A stretch of 64,000 bases of DNA from Panacagrimonas sp965216805 (lineage in GTDB: Bacteria; Pseudomonadota; Gammaproteobacteria; Nevskiales; Nevskiaceae). A program made the translations under genes and the position numbers. Every line of letters starts with the position of its first letter. The stretch's first letter is position 1. Below the pieces are notes generated by a model that was not told the origin of the DNA, ran no database searches, and saw only the letters and a list, made by a program, of their open reading frames with translations. The stretch is taken from positions 496,001-560,000 of the forward strand of contig NZ_CBDCGN010000002.1 in NCBI RefSeq assembly GCF_965216805.1, read 5' to 3'. Shown piece after piece: positions 34,709-44,202 of the stretch.

Positions 34709-35641
34709 ATGTCCTCGCCCGACGACGACCTTGACCGGACCATCGTGGTGCCCGCCGCGCCGCGGATGTTCGTGCGTTTCGGACCCAACCAGCTTGGGCG
34801 GGATTACGTGGTCGGCGATGTACACGGACAGTTCGAGCTGCTGGATCGCCTGTTACGCGCGGTCGCGTTCGACCAGGACTTCGACCGCCTGTTTTCGCTG
34901 GGCGACCTGATTGATCGCGGTCCGGACAGCGAGCGGCTGCTGCGGCTGTTTCACACCGAGCCTGCGCTGTATTGCATCCGCGGCAATCATGAGGCGCTGC
35001 TGCTGGCCTCGCGCTCCAACCCGGTCTATCGCCGCGTGTGGGAGCGCAACGGCGGCGACTGGGCCGACGACCTGCCCGAAGCGCAGCTTGCACAACTGGC
35101 CTGGATCATCGAGCAGATGCCCCTGGCGATGGAGCTGGAACTGGGCGATGGCCGCTGCGTCGGCCTGGTCCATGCCGAAGTGCCACCCGGCACGGACTGG
35201 GACACGGTCCGTCGCGTGCAGGCGGGCCCGGCCGACCAGATCGACGATCAGGATTCCACGCTGGAGTCCAGCCTGTTGTGGGGCCGTCGGCGCGTCAACG
35301 CGCTGATGCTGATGGCGCAGAACCCGGAGGCCGACGAGATCGACGACGACACGCGTACACGCGCAATTCGCGCGGTGACGCCGGTCGAGGGCATCGACCT
35401 GGTGATGGTGGGTCACACCATCATCCCCGCGCACCGGCCGGCGCGCGCGGGCAACGTGATGTTCCTGGATACCGGCGCGTACAAGGTCGACGGCCGCCTC
35501 ACGCTTGCCGAGCCCGCCGCCAACCGCTACTGGCAGTGCGACCGCGAAGGCCACCTGCGCACCGAGCCCGACGGCATGCCGCTGCCCAACGCGGTGCCGC
35601 TGCGCGAAGCTTATCTGCGTGCGCCGGGCGTGATGGCGTAA
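34709..35641 (+). CDS. PPP-family metallophosphatase (PrpA/ApaH-like)
   Basis: A 310-residue serine/threonine-type metallophosphatase with all three metal motifs in order: YVVGDVHGQFE, SLGDLIDRGPDS, and IRGNHEALLL, then MVGHTIIPAHRPA with the later metal His. Resembles PrpA/PrpB and phage-lambda phosphatases; ApaH-type hydrolysis of diadenosine tetraphosphate is the alternative. The C-terminal part is longer than in phage forms. It stands alone after the lipid operon, with its own 5' spacer of 167 bases. Confidence 0.82.
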   Translation: MSSPDDDLDRTIVVPAAPRMFVRFGPNQLGRDYVVGDVHGQFELLDRLLRAVAFDQDFDRLFSLGDLIDRGPDSERLLRLFHTEPALYCIRGNHEALLLASRSNPVYRRVWERNGGDWADDLPEAQLAQLAWIIEQMPLAMELELGDGRCVGLVHAEVPPGTDWDTVRRVQAGPADQIDDQDSTLESSLLWGRRRVNALMLMAQNPEADEIDDDTRTRAIRAVTPVEGIDLVMVGHTIIPAHRPARAGNVMFLDTGAYKVDGRLTLAEPAANRYWQCDREGHLRTEPDGMPLPNAVPLREAYLRAPGVMA

Positions 35642-35844
35642 GGCGCTCAGGCGCGTTGGTGGGGCGATCTCGCTCTGCATCGCACGGCCGTTTCGCCCGA
35701 AGAAGGGTGGGTGCAGACGGTCTCGGCGCCTTTCACCCCGCGGGCTTGCACCTATAGCTGCGAATCACAGAACGCGCTTAGCTGCCAACCCAGCTTCCGC
35801 GCCGGTGCCAGCGCCCGGTGCTGCACTCAATCAGGAGAAGTCCG

Positions 35845-36738
35845 ATGCGTCGCAATGTCGAATTCAACGCCGATGGCGTCACCTTGCGTGGCTGGTTCTA
35901 CGTGCCGGACCACCAGAGCGGCAAGTTCCCGACCGTCGTCATGGCCCACGGTTTCACCGCGCTCAAGGAGATGACGCTGGACCAGTATGCCGAGGTCTTC
36001 TGCAAGGGTGGCATGGCGGTGCTGGTCTACGACAACCGCTGCCTGGGAGAGAGCGATGGCACGCGGCGACACGACATCGATCCGGTCGCGCAGCGTCGCG
36101 ACTATCGCTGCGCGATCACGTTCGCGCTGCAGCAGCCGGAGGCCGACCCCGAACGGATCGGCATCTGGGGAACCAGTTACACCGGCGGTGCGGTGCTTGG
36201 CGTGGCGGCGCTCGACAAGCGCGTGAAAGCGGTGGTCAGCCAGGTTCCGTTCGTGCACGGGCCGAAGAACATCCAGCAGTTCCTGCGGCTCGCCGAAATT
36301 CCCGACTTCATGAAGATGATCGACGACGACCGCGCACGTCGGATGAAGGGCGAGCCTTCGCAGTATTTGCCGGTGACCAGCGATAAGGAGGGTGAGCCCT
36401 GCGCATTTCCCGGCACGCGTACGCACGCCTATTTCCACAAGTACGTCAATGCAATTCCCGGCCTGAAATGGGAGAACAAGGTCACCATCCGTTCGCTTGA
36501 ATACCTGCTCGACTACGACGTCACCGGATACATGGAGCTGATCGCGCCGACACCGCTGCTGATGATCGTGTCGAACAACGATTCGTCGACGCCGACCGAT
36601 CTGGCGCTGGAGATGTTCCAGCGCGCCCGTGAACCCAAGGAGCTCTACGTCATCAAGGCCGACCACTACGCCTCGTATCTGGAAGGCTTCGACGGAACCA
36701 GCGCCGCAGCGCGCGATTTTCTGCTGAAGCACCTCTGA
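35845..36738 (+). CDS. Alpha/beta hydrolase (DltD-like/FrsA-type, dienelactone-like)
   Basis: A 297-residue cytoplasmic alpha/beta hydrolase: RGWFYVPDHQSGKFPTVVMAHGFTALKEMTLDQYAEVF (oxyanion HGF), YDNRCLGESDG, nucleophile elbow IWGTSYTGGAVLG and a late SNNDSSTPTD acid region, with His in IKADHYASYLEG. The residue at the elbow is Ser in GTSYTG. The family includes X-Pro-type and acyl hydrolases; substrate unknown. The ATG with CAGGAG upstream was chosen over one 9 residues earlier. Confidence 0.78.
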   Translation: MRRNVEFNADGVTLRGWFYVPDHQSGKFPTVVMAHGFTALKEMTLDQYAEVFCKGGMAVLVYDNRCLGESDGTRRHDIDPVAQRRDYRCAITFALQQPEADPERIGIWGTSYTGGAVLGVAALDKRVKAVVSQVPFVHGPKNIQQFLRLAEIPDFMKMIDDDRARRMKGEPSQYLPVTSDKEGEPCAFPGTRTHAYFHKYVNAIPGLKWENKVTIRSLEYLLDYDVTGYMELIAPTPLLMIVSNNDSSTPTDLALEMFQRAREPKELYVIKADHYASYLEGFDGTSAAARDFLLKHL

Positions 36739-36783
36739 TCCCGTCCGCGGCTGCGCGCCCGGCGGCGAGCAGCGCCAGCGTGG

Positions 36784-38094
36784 CTAATCCGCCAAGGCTT
36801 TCCCCCGCGTCTCCACCACCAGCGGCATCAGCAGCAGACCCGCCAGTGGAATGAAGCCGACGTAGAACAGCACGGCCATTGCGGTCGAGAAGGCATTGAG
36901 GCCCTGACTGGCGATATAGCCCACCAGGAAGGGGCCACCCGAGGCGAAGATGCGGCCGAAGTTGTAGCAGAAGCCACTGCCGGTGCCGCGCAGGCGGGTG
37001 GGGAACAACTCCGGCAGGTAGTAGGTGAAGCTGCCGAACACGCCAAACACGGTCAGGCCGATGAAGAAATACATCGCCAGCCTGAGTTGCGGGCTCAGAT
37101 CCAGGCCATAGGTGGCGAAGATCGCCGCAGCCGAGCCGAGGAAATAGATCGCGAACATGGGCCGGCGACCGAGCAGCTTGGACGCGGGTATGGTCAGCAG
37201 GGTGCCGATCAGTCCACCAAGGTTGAAGTAGTTGGTGGCGGTGGCTTTCCAGCTTTCAATGAGCGCGAAGGTGGCGCTGCGGTCCAGGCCCAGCGCCAGT
37301 GCCTCGGTCTGCGCCAGGCCGGTGGAGATCAGCGGAATGAAGGCGTTGTTGCTCCACCACATCAGCAGGCACACGATGGACATCAGCAGGCCTGACAGTG
37401 TGGCAAAACGATAGGCCGGCCCGAACAGTTCCGACAGCTTCGGTGGCGTGGTGGTGGCGGCGACCTTCTGCCAGCGTTCCGGCTCCTTGATGAAGATGCG
37501 CACCAGAAACGCCACAAACGCGGGTAGCAGGCCAAACAGGAACACGTAGCGCCAGGAGACTTCGGGGTTGTCCGGAAACCATTTCCCTGCCACTTGCAGA
37601 TTCACGAACGTGGCGAGGAACAAACCCATGGGCGCCGCGGTGTAGAGCAGGGCGCCGGCCTCCACGCGCTTATCCTCGGGGACGACTTCGGCGACCATCG
37701 CCGCACCGGCCGCCCACTCTCCGCCGATGCCCAGCGCGGTGATGATGCGGAACACCAGCAGCATCTCGATGCTGGTGGCAAAGGCGCAGGCAAAGGTGCC
37801 CAGCGAATACATCAGCATCGTGAGCATCAGCGTGCGCTTGCGCCCGATGCGATCGCACACCCAGCCGAAGGCAACGCCGCCCACCGCCCAGCCGATCAGC
37901 AGCACCGCGGTGAGTAGTCCGGTCCAGTAGATGGTCTGCTGCTTGGCTTCCGGCGAGCCGATCTCCAGGCCGAGCAGGGTGGGCACGGCATTGGGTGCCA
38001 CGTAGTTGAACAGCAGGCTGTCGAATACATCGAAGCCCCAACCCAGCCAGGCGGCGAACAGCACGGTCCACTGATACCGATTCAGCCCCAGCAT
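36784..38094 (-). CDS. MFS transporter (aromatic-acid / sialate-symporter type)
   Basis: A 436-residue, 12-helix major-facilitator permease. The signature between TM2 and TM3, FGWVCDRIGRKRTLM, and the GxxxGGEWAAGAAMVAEVVPE motif of the carboxylate/aromatic acid symporter group are visible, with ELFPTRLRGTGSGFCYNFGRI near TM11. Substrate may be an aromatic or other carboxylic acid; not determinable here. It ends convergent with the hydrolase gene and is 66 bases downstream of the acyltransferase gene. Confidence 0.83.
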   Translation of the reverse strand: MLGLNRYQWTVLFAAWLGWGFDVFDSLLFNYVAPNAVPTLLGLEIGSPEAKQQTIYWTGLLTAVLLIGWAVGGVAFGWVCDRIGRKRTLMLTMLMYSLGTFACAFATSIEMLLVFRIITALGIGGEWAAGAAMVAEVVPEDKRVEAGALLYTAAPMGLFLATFVNLQVAGKWFPDNPEVSWRYVFLFGLLPAFVAFLVRIFIKEPERWQKVAATTTPPKLSELFGPAYRFATLSGLLMSIVCLLMWWSNNAFIPLISTGLAQTEALALGLDRSATFALIESWKATATNYFNLGGLIGTLLTIPASKLLGRRPMFAIYFLGSAAAIFATYGLDLSPQLRLAMYFFIGLTVFGVFGSFTYYLPELFPTRLRGTGSGFCYNFGRIFASGGPFLVGYIASQGLNAFSTAMAVLFYVGFIPLAGLLLMPLVVETRGKALAD

Positions 38095-38160
38095 CGACGC
38101 TTGCTCCCCAATTCCTGTGTGCGATCGGCCCCGCCGTTCCCGGGTGGCGAAGCCCGACGA

Positions 38161-39102
38161 TCATCCGGTCAGCCGCGGGCTTGCCTGCGATTGTTCGCTA
38201 CCGCTGAGCATGCGGTCCAGCCGCAGGTCCTTGCGCGACCAGATGCTGTTGGCCCAGTGCTGGAAGCGTGCGCGGAATTCCTCGTCGCGGTCGTAATTGC
38301 CGTGCAACAGGTCGGCCGGGATGGGAAGACTGTCGACGTGGATCGTCATGCCGCTCTGTTCTCCGCACAGCCAACTCCATAGCAACGGCTTTCTGGAAAC
38401 CTGCTGATACGCCAGGGTCACGTCGATGACGCCGCCGAATTGTTCGCCCATGGCGTTGAGCATGAAGCTCAGGCCGGCCGACTTGGGCCGCAGCAGATGC
38501 CGGTAGGGCGAACGTCGCGCCTGGCGTTTGGCTTCCGAAAAGCGCGTGCCTTCCAGAAAGTTGACCGCGGTGATCGGTCGGTTGCGGTAGTGCTCGCAGA
38601 AGCGTCGTGTGGTGGCCAGGTCCTCGTCGCGCAAGGCTGGGTTGGCGTCGATGGCTTCGCGCGAATGGCGTTTCATGAACGGCATGTCCAGCGCCCAGCA
38701 GATGACGCCGATCAGTGGAATCCAGATCAGTTCCTGTTTGAGGAAAAAGCGCAGGAAGGGCGTGCGCCCATGAAACAGGTCGAACAGGATCAGGATGTCG
38801 GCCCAGGACTGGTGGTTGCACACCAGCACGTAACTTTTGTGCGGGTCGAGTCGCGCGTGATAGTCCAGGTGCCAGGCCGGTGCGTGCATCACCCGGAACA
38901 CCAACTGGTTGGAAGCCACCCACTGGCTGGCGATGCCGGCCAGCACTTGGGCGAACGGGCCTTGCAGGATCGGAAACGGTAGCAACAGCTTGAGCAACAT
39001 CACCGGCAGGAAGAACAGCAGAGACCAGAACAACAGCACTGCAAGCATGACCAGAAAGGTCAGCACACCCACCAGCCATGCGGGGAGCAGAACCGAGATC
39101 AT
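38161..39102 (-). CDS. 1-acyl-glycerol-3-phosphate acyltransferase-like (YihG type)
   Basis: A 313-residue membrane acyltransferase. Two N-terminal hydrophobic stretches are followed by the acyltransferase motif I CNHQSWAD (HX4D), then FLEGTRFSEAKR (motif III) and the region GGVIDVTLAYQ. It resembles E. coli YihG, which acts on phosphatidic-acid synthesis with unsaturated chains. Located just downstream of hemE on the same strand. Confidence 0.83.
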   Translation of the reverse strand: MISVLLPAWLVGVLTFLVMLAVLLFWSLLFFLPVMLLKLLLPFPILQGPFAQVLAGIASQWVASNQLVFRVMHAPAWHLDYHARLDPHKSYVLVCNHQSWADILILFDLFHGRTPFLRFFLKQELIWIPLIGVICWALDMPFMKRHSREAIDANPALRDEDLATTRRFCEHYRNRPITAVNFLEGTRFSEAKRQARRSPYRHLLRPKSAGLSFMLNAMGEQFGGVIDVTLAYQQVSRKPLLWSWLCGEQSGMTIHVDSLPIPADLLHGNYDRDEEFRARFQHWANSIWSRKDLRLDRMLSGSEQSQASPRLTG

Positions 39103-39123
39103 CGGGGTGCCTCTTCGAATCTC

Positions 39124-40182
39124 TTACCGGTGATAGGGGGGTGACAATTCGATCACGGCCTCGATCATGGCTGCCGCATGTTCCGGCGGCGTCTGCGGCA
39201 CGATGCCATGGCCGAGGTTGAAGATATGTCCGGGGCCGTGTCCGTAGTCTGCCAATACTCGCGCCGTCTCTTCGCGGATGCGGTCCGGGTGTGCGAACAG
39301 GGTGATCGGGTCCAGGTTGCCCTGCAGCGCCACCCGGTCGCCGACCCGACGGCGGGCATCGGCCAGCGACGTGGTCCAGTCCAGGCCCAGTGCAGCGCAG
39401 CCGGTGGCCGCCATCTTTTCCAGATGCTGGCCGCCGTTCTTGGTGAACAGGATCACCGGCACCCCGGGCGCCAGTTCGGCCAGGCGCTCGACGATGTGGG
39501 CCATCGGCGCCAGCGAAAACCGCGCGTAGGCCGGGGGCGACAGCACGCCGCCCCAGGTGTCGAACACCATCAGGGCGTCGGCCCCCGCGGCATGCTGCGC
39601 GGCCAGGTACTGCACCACAGTGTCGGCAAGGTGTCGTGCCAGCTGATCGAAAGCCTCGGGCTCTTCCAGCGCCATCCGTTTGACCCGGGCAAAATCATGG
39701 CCGCCGCAGCCCTCGATCATGTAGGTCGCCAGGGTCCAGGGGCTGCCGGAAAAACCGATCAGCGGCAGGCGGTCGCCCAGCGCGGCGCGAATGGTGCGCA
39801 CCGCGTCCATCACGTAACGCAGCTCGCCTTCCGGGTCGGGCGAGGACAGCTTGCGGATGGCGTCGACCGTGCGCAGGGGCTTGTCGAAGATCGGTCCTTC
39901 GCCTTCCACGAAGCGCAGGCCCAGGCCCATCGCGTCCGGAATGGTGAGGATGTCGGAGAACAGGATCGCGGTATCCAGCGGGTAGCGGTCCAGCGGCTGC
40001 AGGGTGACCTCGCAGCACAGCTCCGGGTTGCGGCACAGGGACATGAAGTCGCCGGCCTTGGCGCGGCTGGCGCGGTACTCCGGCAGGTAGCGCCCGGCCT
40101 GGCGCATCATCCAGATCGGGGTGCGGTCCACGCTCTGGCGAAGCAGCGCGCGCAGGAACCGGTCGTTGCGCAGTGTTTTCAT
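39124..40182 (-). CDS. hemE: Uroporphyrinogen decarboxylase
   Basis: A 352-residue enzyme of haem synthesis that decarboxylates four acetate side chains of uroporphyrinogen III to give coproporphyrinogen III. Signature 1 RTPIWMMRQAGRYLPEYR and signature 2 GFSGSPWTLATYMIEG are present. The ATG giving MKTLRNDRFL was used; an in-frame start 7 codons upstream is less likely because it lacks a ribosome site. It diverges from a TonB-dependent receptor gene. Confidence 0.95.
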   Translation of the reverse strand: MKTLRNDRFLRALLRQSVDRTPIWMMRQAGRYLPEYRASRAKAGDFMSLCRNPELCCEVTLQPLDRYPLDTAILFSDILTIPDAMGLGLRFVEGEGPIFDKPLRTVDAIRKLSSPDPEGELRYVMDAVRTIRAALGDRLPLIGFSGSPWTLATYMIEGCGGHDFARVKRMALEEPEAFDQLARHLADTVVQYLAAQHAAGADALMVFDTWGGVLSPPAYARFSLAPMAHIVERLAELAPGVPVILFTKNGGQHLEKMAATGCAALGLDWTTSLADARRRVGDRVALQGNLDPITLFAHPDRIREETARVLADYGHGPGHIFNLGHGIVPQTPPEHAAAMIEAVIELSPPYHR

Positions 40183-40386
40183 GATTTTCCGTATGGACGG
40201 CAAGGTCGGCAGCCGTCAGTTTAGCGCCCGGGTGCATGAGTTTCGGACCGTGTCCACGTGCGGGCGCATGTTCGGCGGCATCCAATACACGGCATCGAGA
40301 AAAACGACGGCGAACCCGTCGACGGCGTGGCCAGTCCGTCGCGGCGACCGCAACCCCCTTCCGGGCACAGACCCGACGGAGCACAC

Positions 40387-42561
40387 ATGGACAAGAGTTG
40401 GCAAAGCGCCCGCCCGGGCGTCGCAGGCGGTGCGTTCGGGCTGGGCTTGGCCCTGGCTGCGGTGGTGCCGGTCGCGCTGTCCCAGACGGACGCGGCAGAG
40501 CTGGATGTCCAGGTCGCGCCGACCACCGAAACGGTGACGGTCACCGCCACGCGGGTGTCCGAGTCGGCCTTCGAGATTCCGGCGTCCATCGATGTCATCG
40601 GCGGCGAAGCCTTCAACGACGGCACCCTGGGGGTGAACCTGTCGGAAGGCCTGGGCGCGGTGCCCGGCATGCTGGCACGCGACCGGCAGAACTATGCGCA
40701 GGACACGCAGATTTCCATCCGCGGCTTCGGGTCGCGCGCCACCTTCGGCATCCGCGGCGTGCGCCTCTATCTGGACGGCATTCCCGCCACCCAGCCGGAC
40801 GGGTCCGGGCAGGTGTCCCACTTCAACCTGGCCACTGCCGATCGCGTGGAGATTCTGCGCGGGCCGTTCTCCACCCTGTACGGGAATTCCTCCGGCGGCG
40901 TCATCCAGATGTTCACCGCCGACGGCACCGATTTACCGCGCGTCAGCGGCGGCCTGGCCGCCGGCAGTTTCGGCACGCTGCGCGCCAACATCGGCACCCG
41001 CGGCAAGCTCGGCATCGCCGACTACAACCTCGACTACACCCATTTCGAGACCGACGGCTTTCGCGATCACAGCGAGGCCGAGCGCGAGTCTTTCAACAGC
41101 AAGGTGAACTTTGCCGTCGGTGGCAGCGGGCGCCTGTCGCTGGTGCTCAACTACTTCGACTCGCCGGACGTGCTGGACCCGCAGGGCCTGACCCGCGAGC
41201 AGTTCGAGCAGGATCCCAGTTCGGTGGCGCCGCAACCGGTGCAGTTCAACACGCGCAAGAGCGTCGAGCAGAGCCAGGTCGGCGCGGTGTACTCGCACGA
41301 TCTGGGCGCCGGCCACGAGCTGCGGGTGGCCGCCTACGGCGGCAATCGCCGGGTGGAACAGTTTCTGTCGGTGCCGCCGGGCGCGCAGGCCAGCCCGTTC
41401 TCGCAGGGCGGCGTGATCGATCTGGACAGCGACTACGTCGGCACCGATGCGCGCTGGAGCTGGCGCGACACGGTCCGCGGCCGCCCGTTCACCGTGGTAG
41501 CCGGACTGACCTACGACGATCTGTCGCAGGACCGGCTGGCCTACGAGAACTTCATCGGCGACACCCTGGGCGTACGCGGTGCCCTGCGTCGCGACGAAGT
41601 CAACGACATCGACAATTTCGACCAGTACCTGCAGGTCAGCCTCGATCCGCATCCGCGCTGGAACACCATGGTCGGCGTGCGCCGCAGCAAGGTGAAATTC
41701 GACTCTGCCGACCGCTACATCGTGGGCCCCAACGGCGACGACAGCGGCAAGGCGGATTTCTCGGAGACCACGCCGGTGGCCGGGGCGCTGTTCCGCCTCA
41801 GTCCGCAGGTGCATCTGTACGGCGCTTACGGTCGCGGCTTCGAGACCCCCACGTTCGTCGAGCTGGCCTACCGGCCCGATGGTTCGCCCGGCCTGAATTT
41901 CGACCTCGATGCTGCGGTGACCGACAACACCGAACTGGGCGCCAAGTTCCGCATAGGGCCGAATACCCGCTCGCAGATCGCGGTGTTCCATGCCGACACC
42001 GAGGACGAACTGGTGGTGGCCACCAACAGCGGCGGCCGCTCCACCTTCCAGAACGCCGGCAAGACGCGGCGCCAGGGCGTCGAGCTGCTGACCCGGACTG
42101 TGGTGGTGCCGAACCTGTCGGCGCAGGTCGCAATGACCTGGCTGGAGGCCGAGGTGCGCGAAGGCTATCTGGCCTGCACCGGCACGCCGTGTACCGAGCC
42201 GGCGACGCCGGTGGAGAAGGGCAACCGTCTGCCGGGCATTCCCGAGTGGCATCTGTTTGCCGCGCTCAACTGGGGCGCCGCTGTCGGTTGGCAGGCGGGC
42301 GTGGAAGCCCGCTATTTGGACGCGGTGCCGGTCAACGACGTCAACGCCGAGTCGGCGCCGTCCTACCACCTGGTGACGCTCGACGGCGGATACGTCTTTC
42401 GCCCGTCGTGGGGACGGCTGCACGGGTTTGTGCGGGTCGAAAACCTGTTCGACGAGGAGTACGTCGGTTCGGTCATCGTCAATGACGGCAACGGCCGCTT
42501 CTACGAGCCCGGCCCCGAGCGCAACGTGCTGGTCGGTGTGCGCATGGACTGGGATTACTGA
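40387..42561 (+). CDS. TonB-dependent outer-membrane receptor
   Basis: A 724-residue outer-membrane transporter. An N-terminal signal-like stretch (AFGLGLALAAVVPVALS) precedes a TonB box-like region (ETVTVTATR), the plug domain (PASIDVIGGEAF...ISIRGFGSRATFGIRGVRLYLDGIPAT...VEILRGPFSTLYGNSSGGVIQM) and a beta-barrel ending in Y-type terminal residues (RMDWDY). It imports an iron chelate, cobalamin or another large substrate. Divergence from hemE hints at iron/haem but does not show it. MDKSWQSAR was taken as start. Confidence 0.9.
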   Translation: MDKSWQSARPGVAGGAFGLGLALAAVVPVALSQTDAAELDVQVAPTTETVTVTATRVSESAFEIPASIDVIGGEAFNDGTLGVNLSEGLGAVPGMLARDRQNYAQDTQISIRGFGSRATFGIRGVRLYLDGIPATQPDGSGQVSHFNLATADRVEILRGPFSTLYGNSSGGVIQMFTADGTDLPRVSGGLAAGSFGTLRANIGTRGKLGIADYNLDYTHFETDGFRDHSEAERESFNSKVNFAVGGSGRLSLVLNYFDSPDVLDPQGLTREQFEQDPSSVAPQPVQFNTRKSVEQSQVGAVYSHDLGAGHELRVAAYGGNRRVEQFLSVPPGAQASPFSQGGVIDLDSDYVGTDARWSWRDTVRGRPFTVVAGLTYDDLSQDRLAYENFIGDTLGVRGALRRDEVNDIDNFDQYLQVSLDPHPRWNTMVGVRRSKVKFDSADRYIVGPNGDDSGKADFSETTPVAGALFRLSPQVHLYGAYGRGFETPTFVELAYRPDGSPGLNFDLDAAVTDNTELGAKFRIGPNTRSQIAVFHADTEDELVVATNSGGRSTFQNAGKTRRQGVELLTRTVVVPNLSAQVAMTWLEAEVREGYLACTGTPCTEPATPVEKGNRLPGIPEWHLFAALNWGAAVGWQAGVEARYLDAVPVNDVNAESAPSYHLVTLDGGYVFRPSWGRLHGFVRVENLFDEEYVGSVIVNDGNGRFYEPGPERNVLVGVRMDWDY

Positions 42562-42684
42562 ACGTCATCCATCGCGGGTCCGGCACCGCGATGGGGGGCG
42601 CGACCGACCCAAGGGCTGCGGCGGGCGCGGCCCCGCCTCACACCACCTGCATCGCGCCCACGGCCCCAGGCGGGGCGACCCGAT

Positions 42685-43527
42685 TCAACCCAGCAACTGG
42701 CGCGCGTGATGCTGCAGGTGATCGGCCATGAAACTCTGGATGAACCAGTAGGAGTGGTCGTAGCCGGGCTGGCGGCGCAGCGTCAGTTGCTGTCCCGAAG
42801 CCTGCGCCGCGGCCTCCAGCGCCTGCGGGCGTAACTGGTTTTCCAGGAACTGGTCGGCCAGGCCCTGGTCGACCAGCAGTTCGCGCGGGTAGGGGCGGGC
42901 GCGCAGCAGCAGGCTGGCATCGTAGGCCTCCCAGGTTTTGCGGTCGGGGCCCAGATAATTGCCGAAGGCCTTTTCGCCCCAGGGCACCGCCACCGGATTG
43001 GCGATCGGCGCGAACGCCGAAGCCGAATGCCATCGCTGCGGGTCGCGCAGCGCCAGGGTCAGCGCGCCGTGACCGCCCATGGAGTGGCCGAAGATGCCGC
43101 GGCGATCGCTGCGCGCCGGAAAATTCGCCTCGATCAGCGCCGGCAGTTCCAGATTCACGTAGCTGCCCATGCGGTAGTGCTTCGCCCAGGGCTCGGCGAC
43201 GGCATCCAGATAGAAGCCGGCGGCCACGCCGAAATCCCAGGCGTCGGAATCGCCGGGCAGGTTGAGATCGCGCGGGCTGGTGTCGCAGGCCACCAGCATC
43301 AGGCCCAGCTCGGCGGCCAGGCGTTGCGCGCCGGCCTTGATGACGAAAGTCTCCTCGGTGCAGGTCAGCCCGGCCAGGTAGTACAGCGCCGGGACCTTGC
43401 CCGTGCGCGCCTGCGGCGGTTGGTACACCGCGAAGCGCATCGGCGTGCCGGTCTGCTGCGAGGCATGCGTGTAGAACCCCTGGGTGCCGCCGAAGCAGGC
43501 GTGTTCGCTGCGCTTCTCCACATTCAT
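42685..43527 (-). CDS. fghA: S-formylglutathione hydrolase
   Basis: A 280-residue serine hydrolase that releases formate and glutathione in formaldehyde detoxification. The esterase-D-family features are YYLAGLTCTEETFVIKAGAQRLA, DTSPR, nucleophile GHSMGGHGALTLALRDP and the closing RQPGYDHSYWFIQSFMADHL with the catalytic His. Start is the ATG of MNVEKRSEHA; upstream in-frame sequence is unrelated. The usual partner, S-hydroxymethylglutathione dehydrogenase, is not adjacent. Confidence 0.92.
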   Translation of the reverse strand: MNVEKRSEHACFGGTQGFYTHASQQTGTPMRFAVYQPPQARTGKVPALYYLAGLTCTEETFVIKAGAQRLAAELGLMLVACDTSPRDLNLPGDSDAWDFGVAAGFYLDAVAEPWAKHYRMGSYVNLELPALIEANFPARSDRRGIFGHSMGGHGALTLALRDPQRWHSASAFAPIANPVAVPWGEKAFGNYLGPDRKTWEAYDASLLLRARPYPRELLVDQGLADQFLENQLRPQALEAAAQASGQQLTLRRQPGYDHSYWFIQSFMADHLQHHARQLLG

Positions 43528-43714
43528 CGGGTCGTGCTCCTCTGGGTGATGGGCGTGGCGGCGGACGCTACCCTCAGCCGCCGGTCGCGACAAGGCGATG
43601 CAGACTTCGCGCCGGACGTGGCACCCTGCAAACGTCGTCGGAACCCGCGGCCGCTGTGTCGGTGGCGTCACAGCCGGCGCCACGATGTGGGTCACCACAA
43701 AGGACCGATCGCAG

Positions 43715-44176
43715 ATGGAAACCGAACCGTCACCGCCCTTGCCGCGAGCCGCGCCAACCAGCGTGCTGGACCCGCAGTTGATCCTCACCTACCGCACCGC
43801 ACGCTATCGCGTGTTCGACCCGCCGGCCGGCTTCGCGCTCGGCGTGGATGCCTTCAGCAGCCGACTGGCGGCGCTGGTGAGCGCACTGCCGGTGCGCGCG
43901 GCGGCCCTGATTACCGCGTGCAACCCCGGCGGCGAGTTGCGGACGGTGGCCGAGAACCGGGTGGCGATGATGCAGTTGCGCGGCGAGCTGCGCGGACGCT
44001 GCGCCCGCCTGCTCGACGCCGAAAACAGCGGTGCGGGCGGCGACTGGGTCGAGCCCAGCGTGCTGGTGCTGGGCATCGCACGCATCGCCGCACTGGAACT
44101 GGGGCGTCGCTGGGGTCAGAACGCCATTCTGTATGCGGGCGCCGACGCGGTGCCGCGTCTGGAACTGCTGCGCTGA
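43715..44176 (+). CDS. DUF3293 family protein
   Basis: A 153-residue protein resembling the DUF3293 family, from ILTYRTARYRVFDPPAGFALGVDAFSSRLAALV and ALITACNPGG followed by RLLDAENSGAGGDWVEPSVLVLGI and the late WGQNAILYAGADAVPRLELLR. The function is unknown and no domain with known chemistry was seen. The first start available gives extra N-terminal sequence; METEPSPPLPR was taken. It converges on the acyl-CoA dehydrogenase gene. Confidence 0.68.
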   Translation: METEPSPPLPRAAPTSVLDPQLILTYRTARYRVFDPPAGFALGVDAFSSRLAALVSALPVRAAALITACNPGGELRTVAENRVAMMQLRGELRGRCARLLDAENSGAGGDWVEPSVLVLGIARIAALELGRRWGQNAILYAGADAVPRLELLR

Positions 44177-44202
44177 TCCGGTTGCGCTGAACGGCGCGCC
44201 GC

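Noticed and set aside
40236..42485. 749-codon plus-strand frame overlapping the TonB-dependent receptor
   Set aside because: It is another frame of the receptor gene, Arg/Gly-rich and without domain; the receptor frame has plug and barrel motifs.
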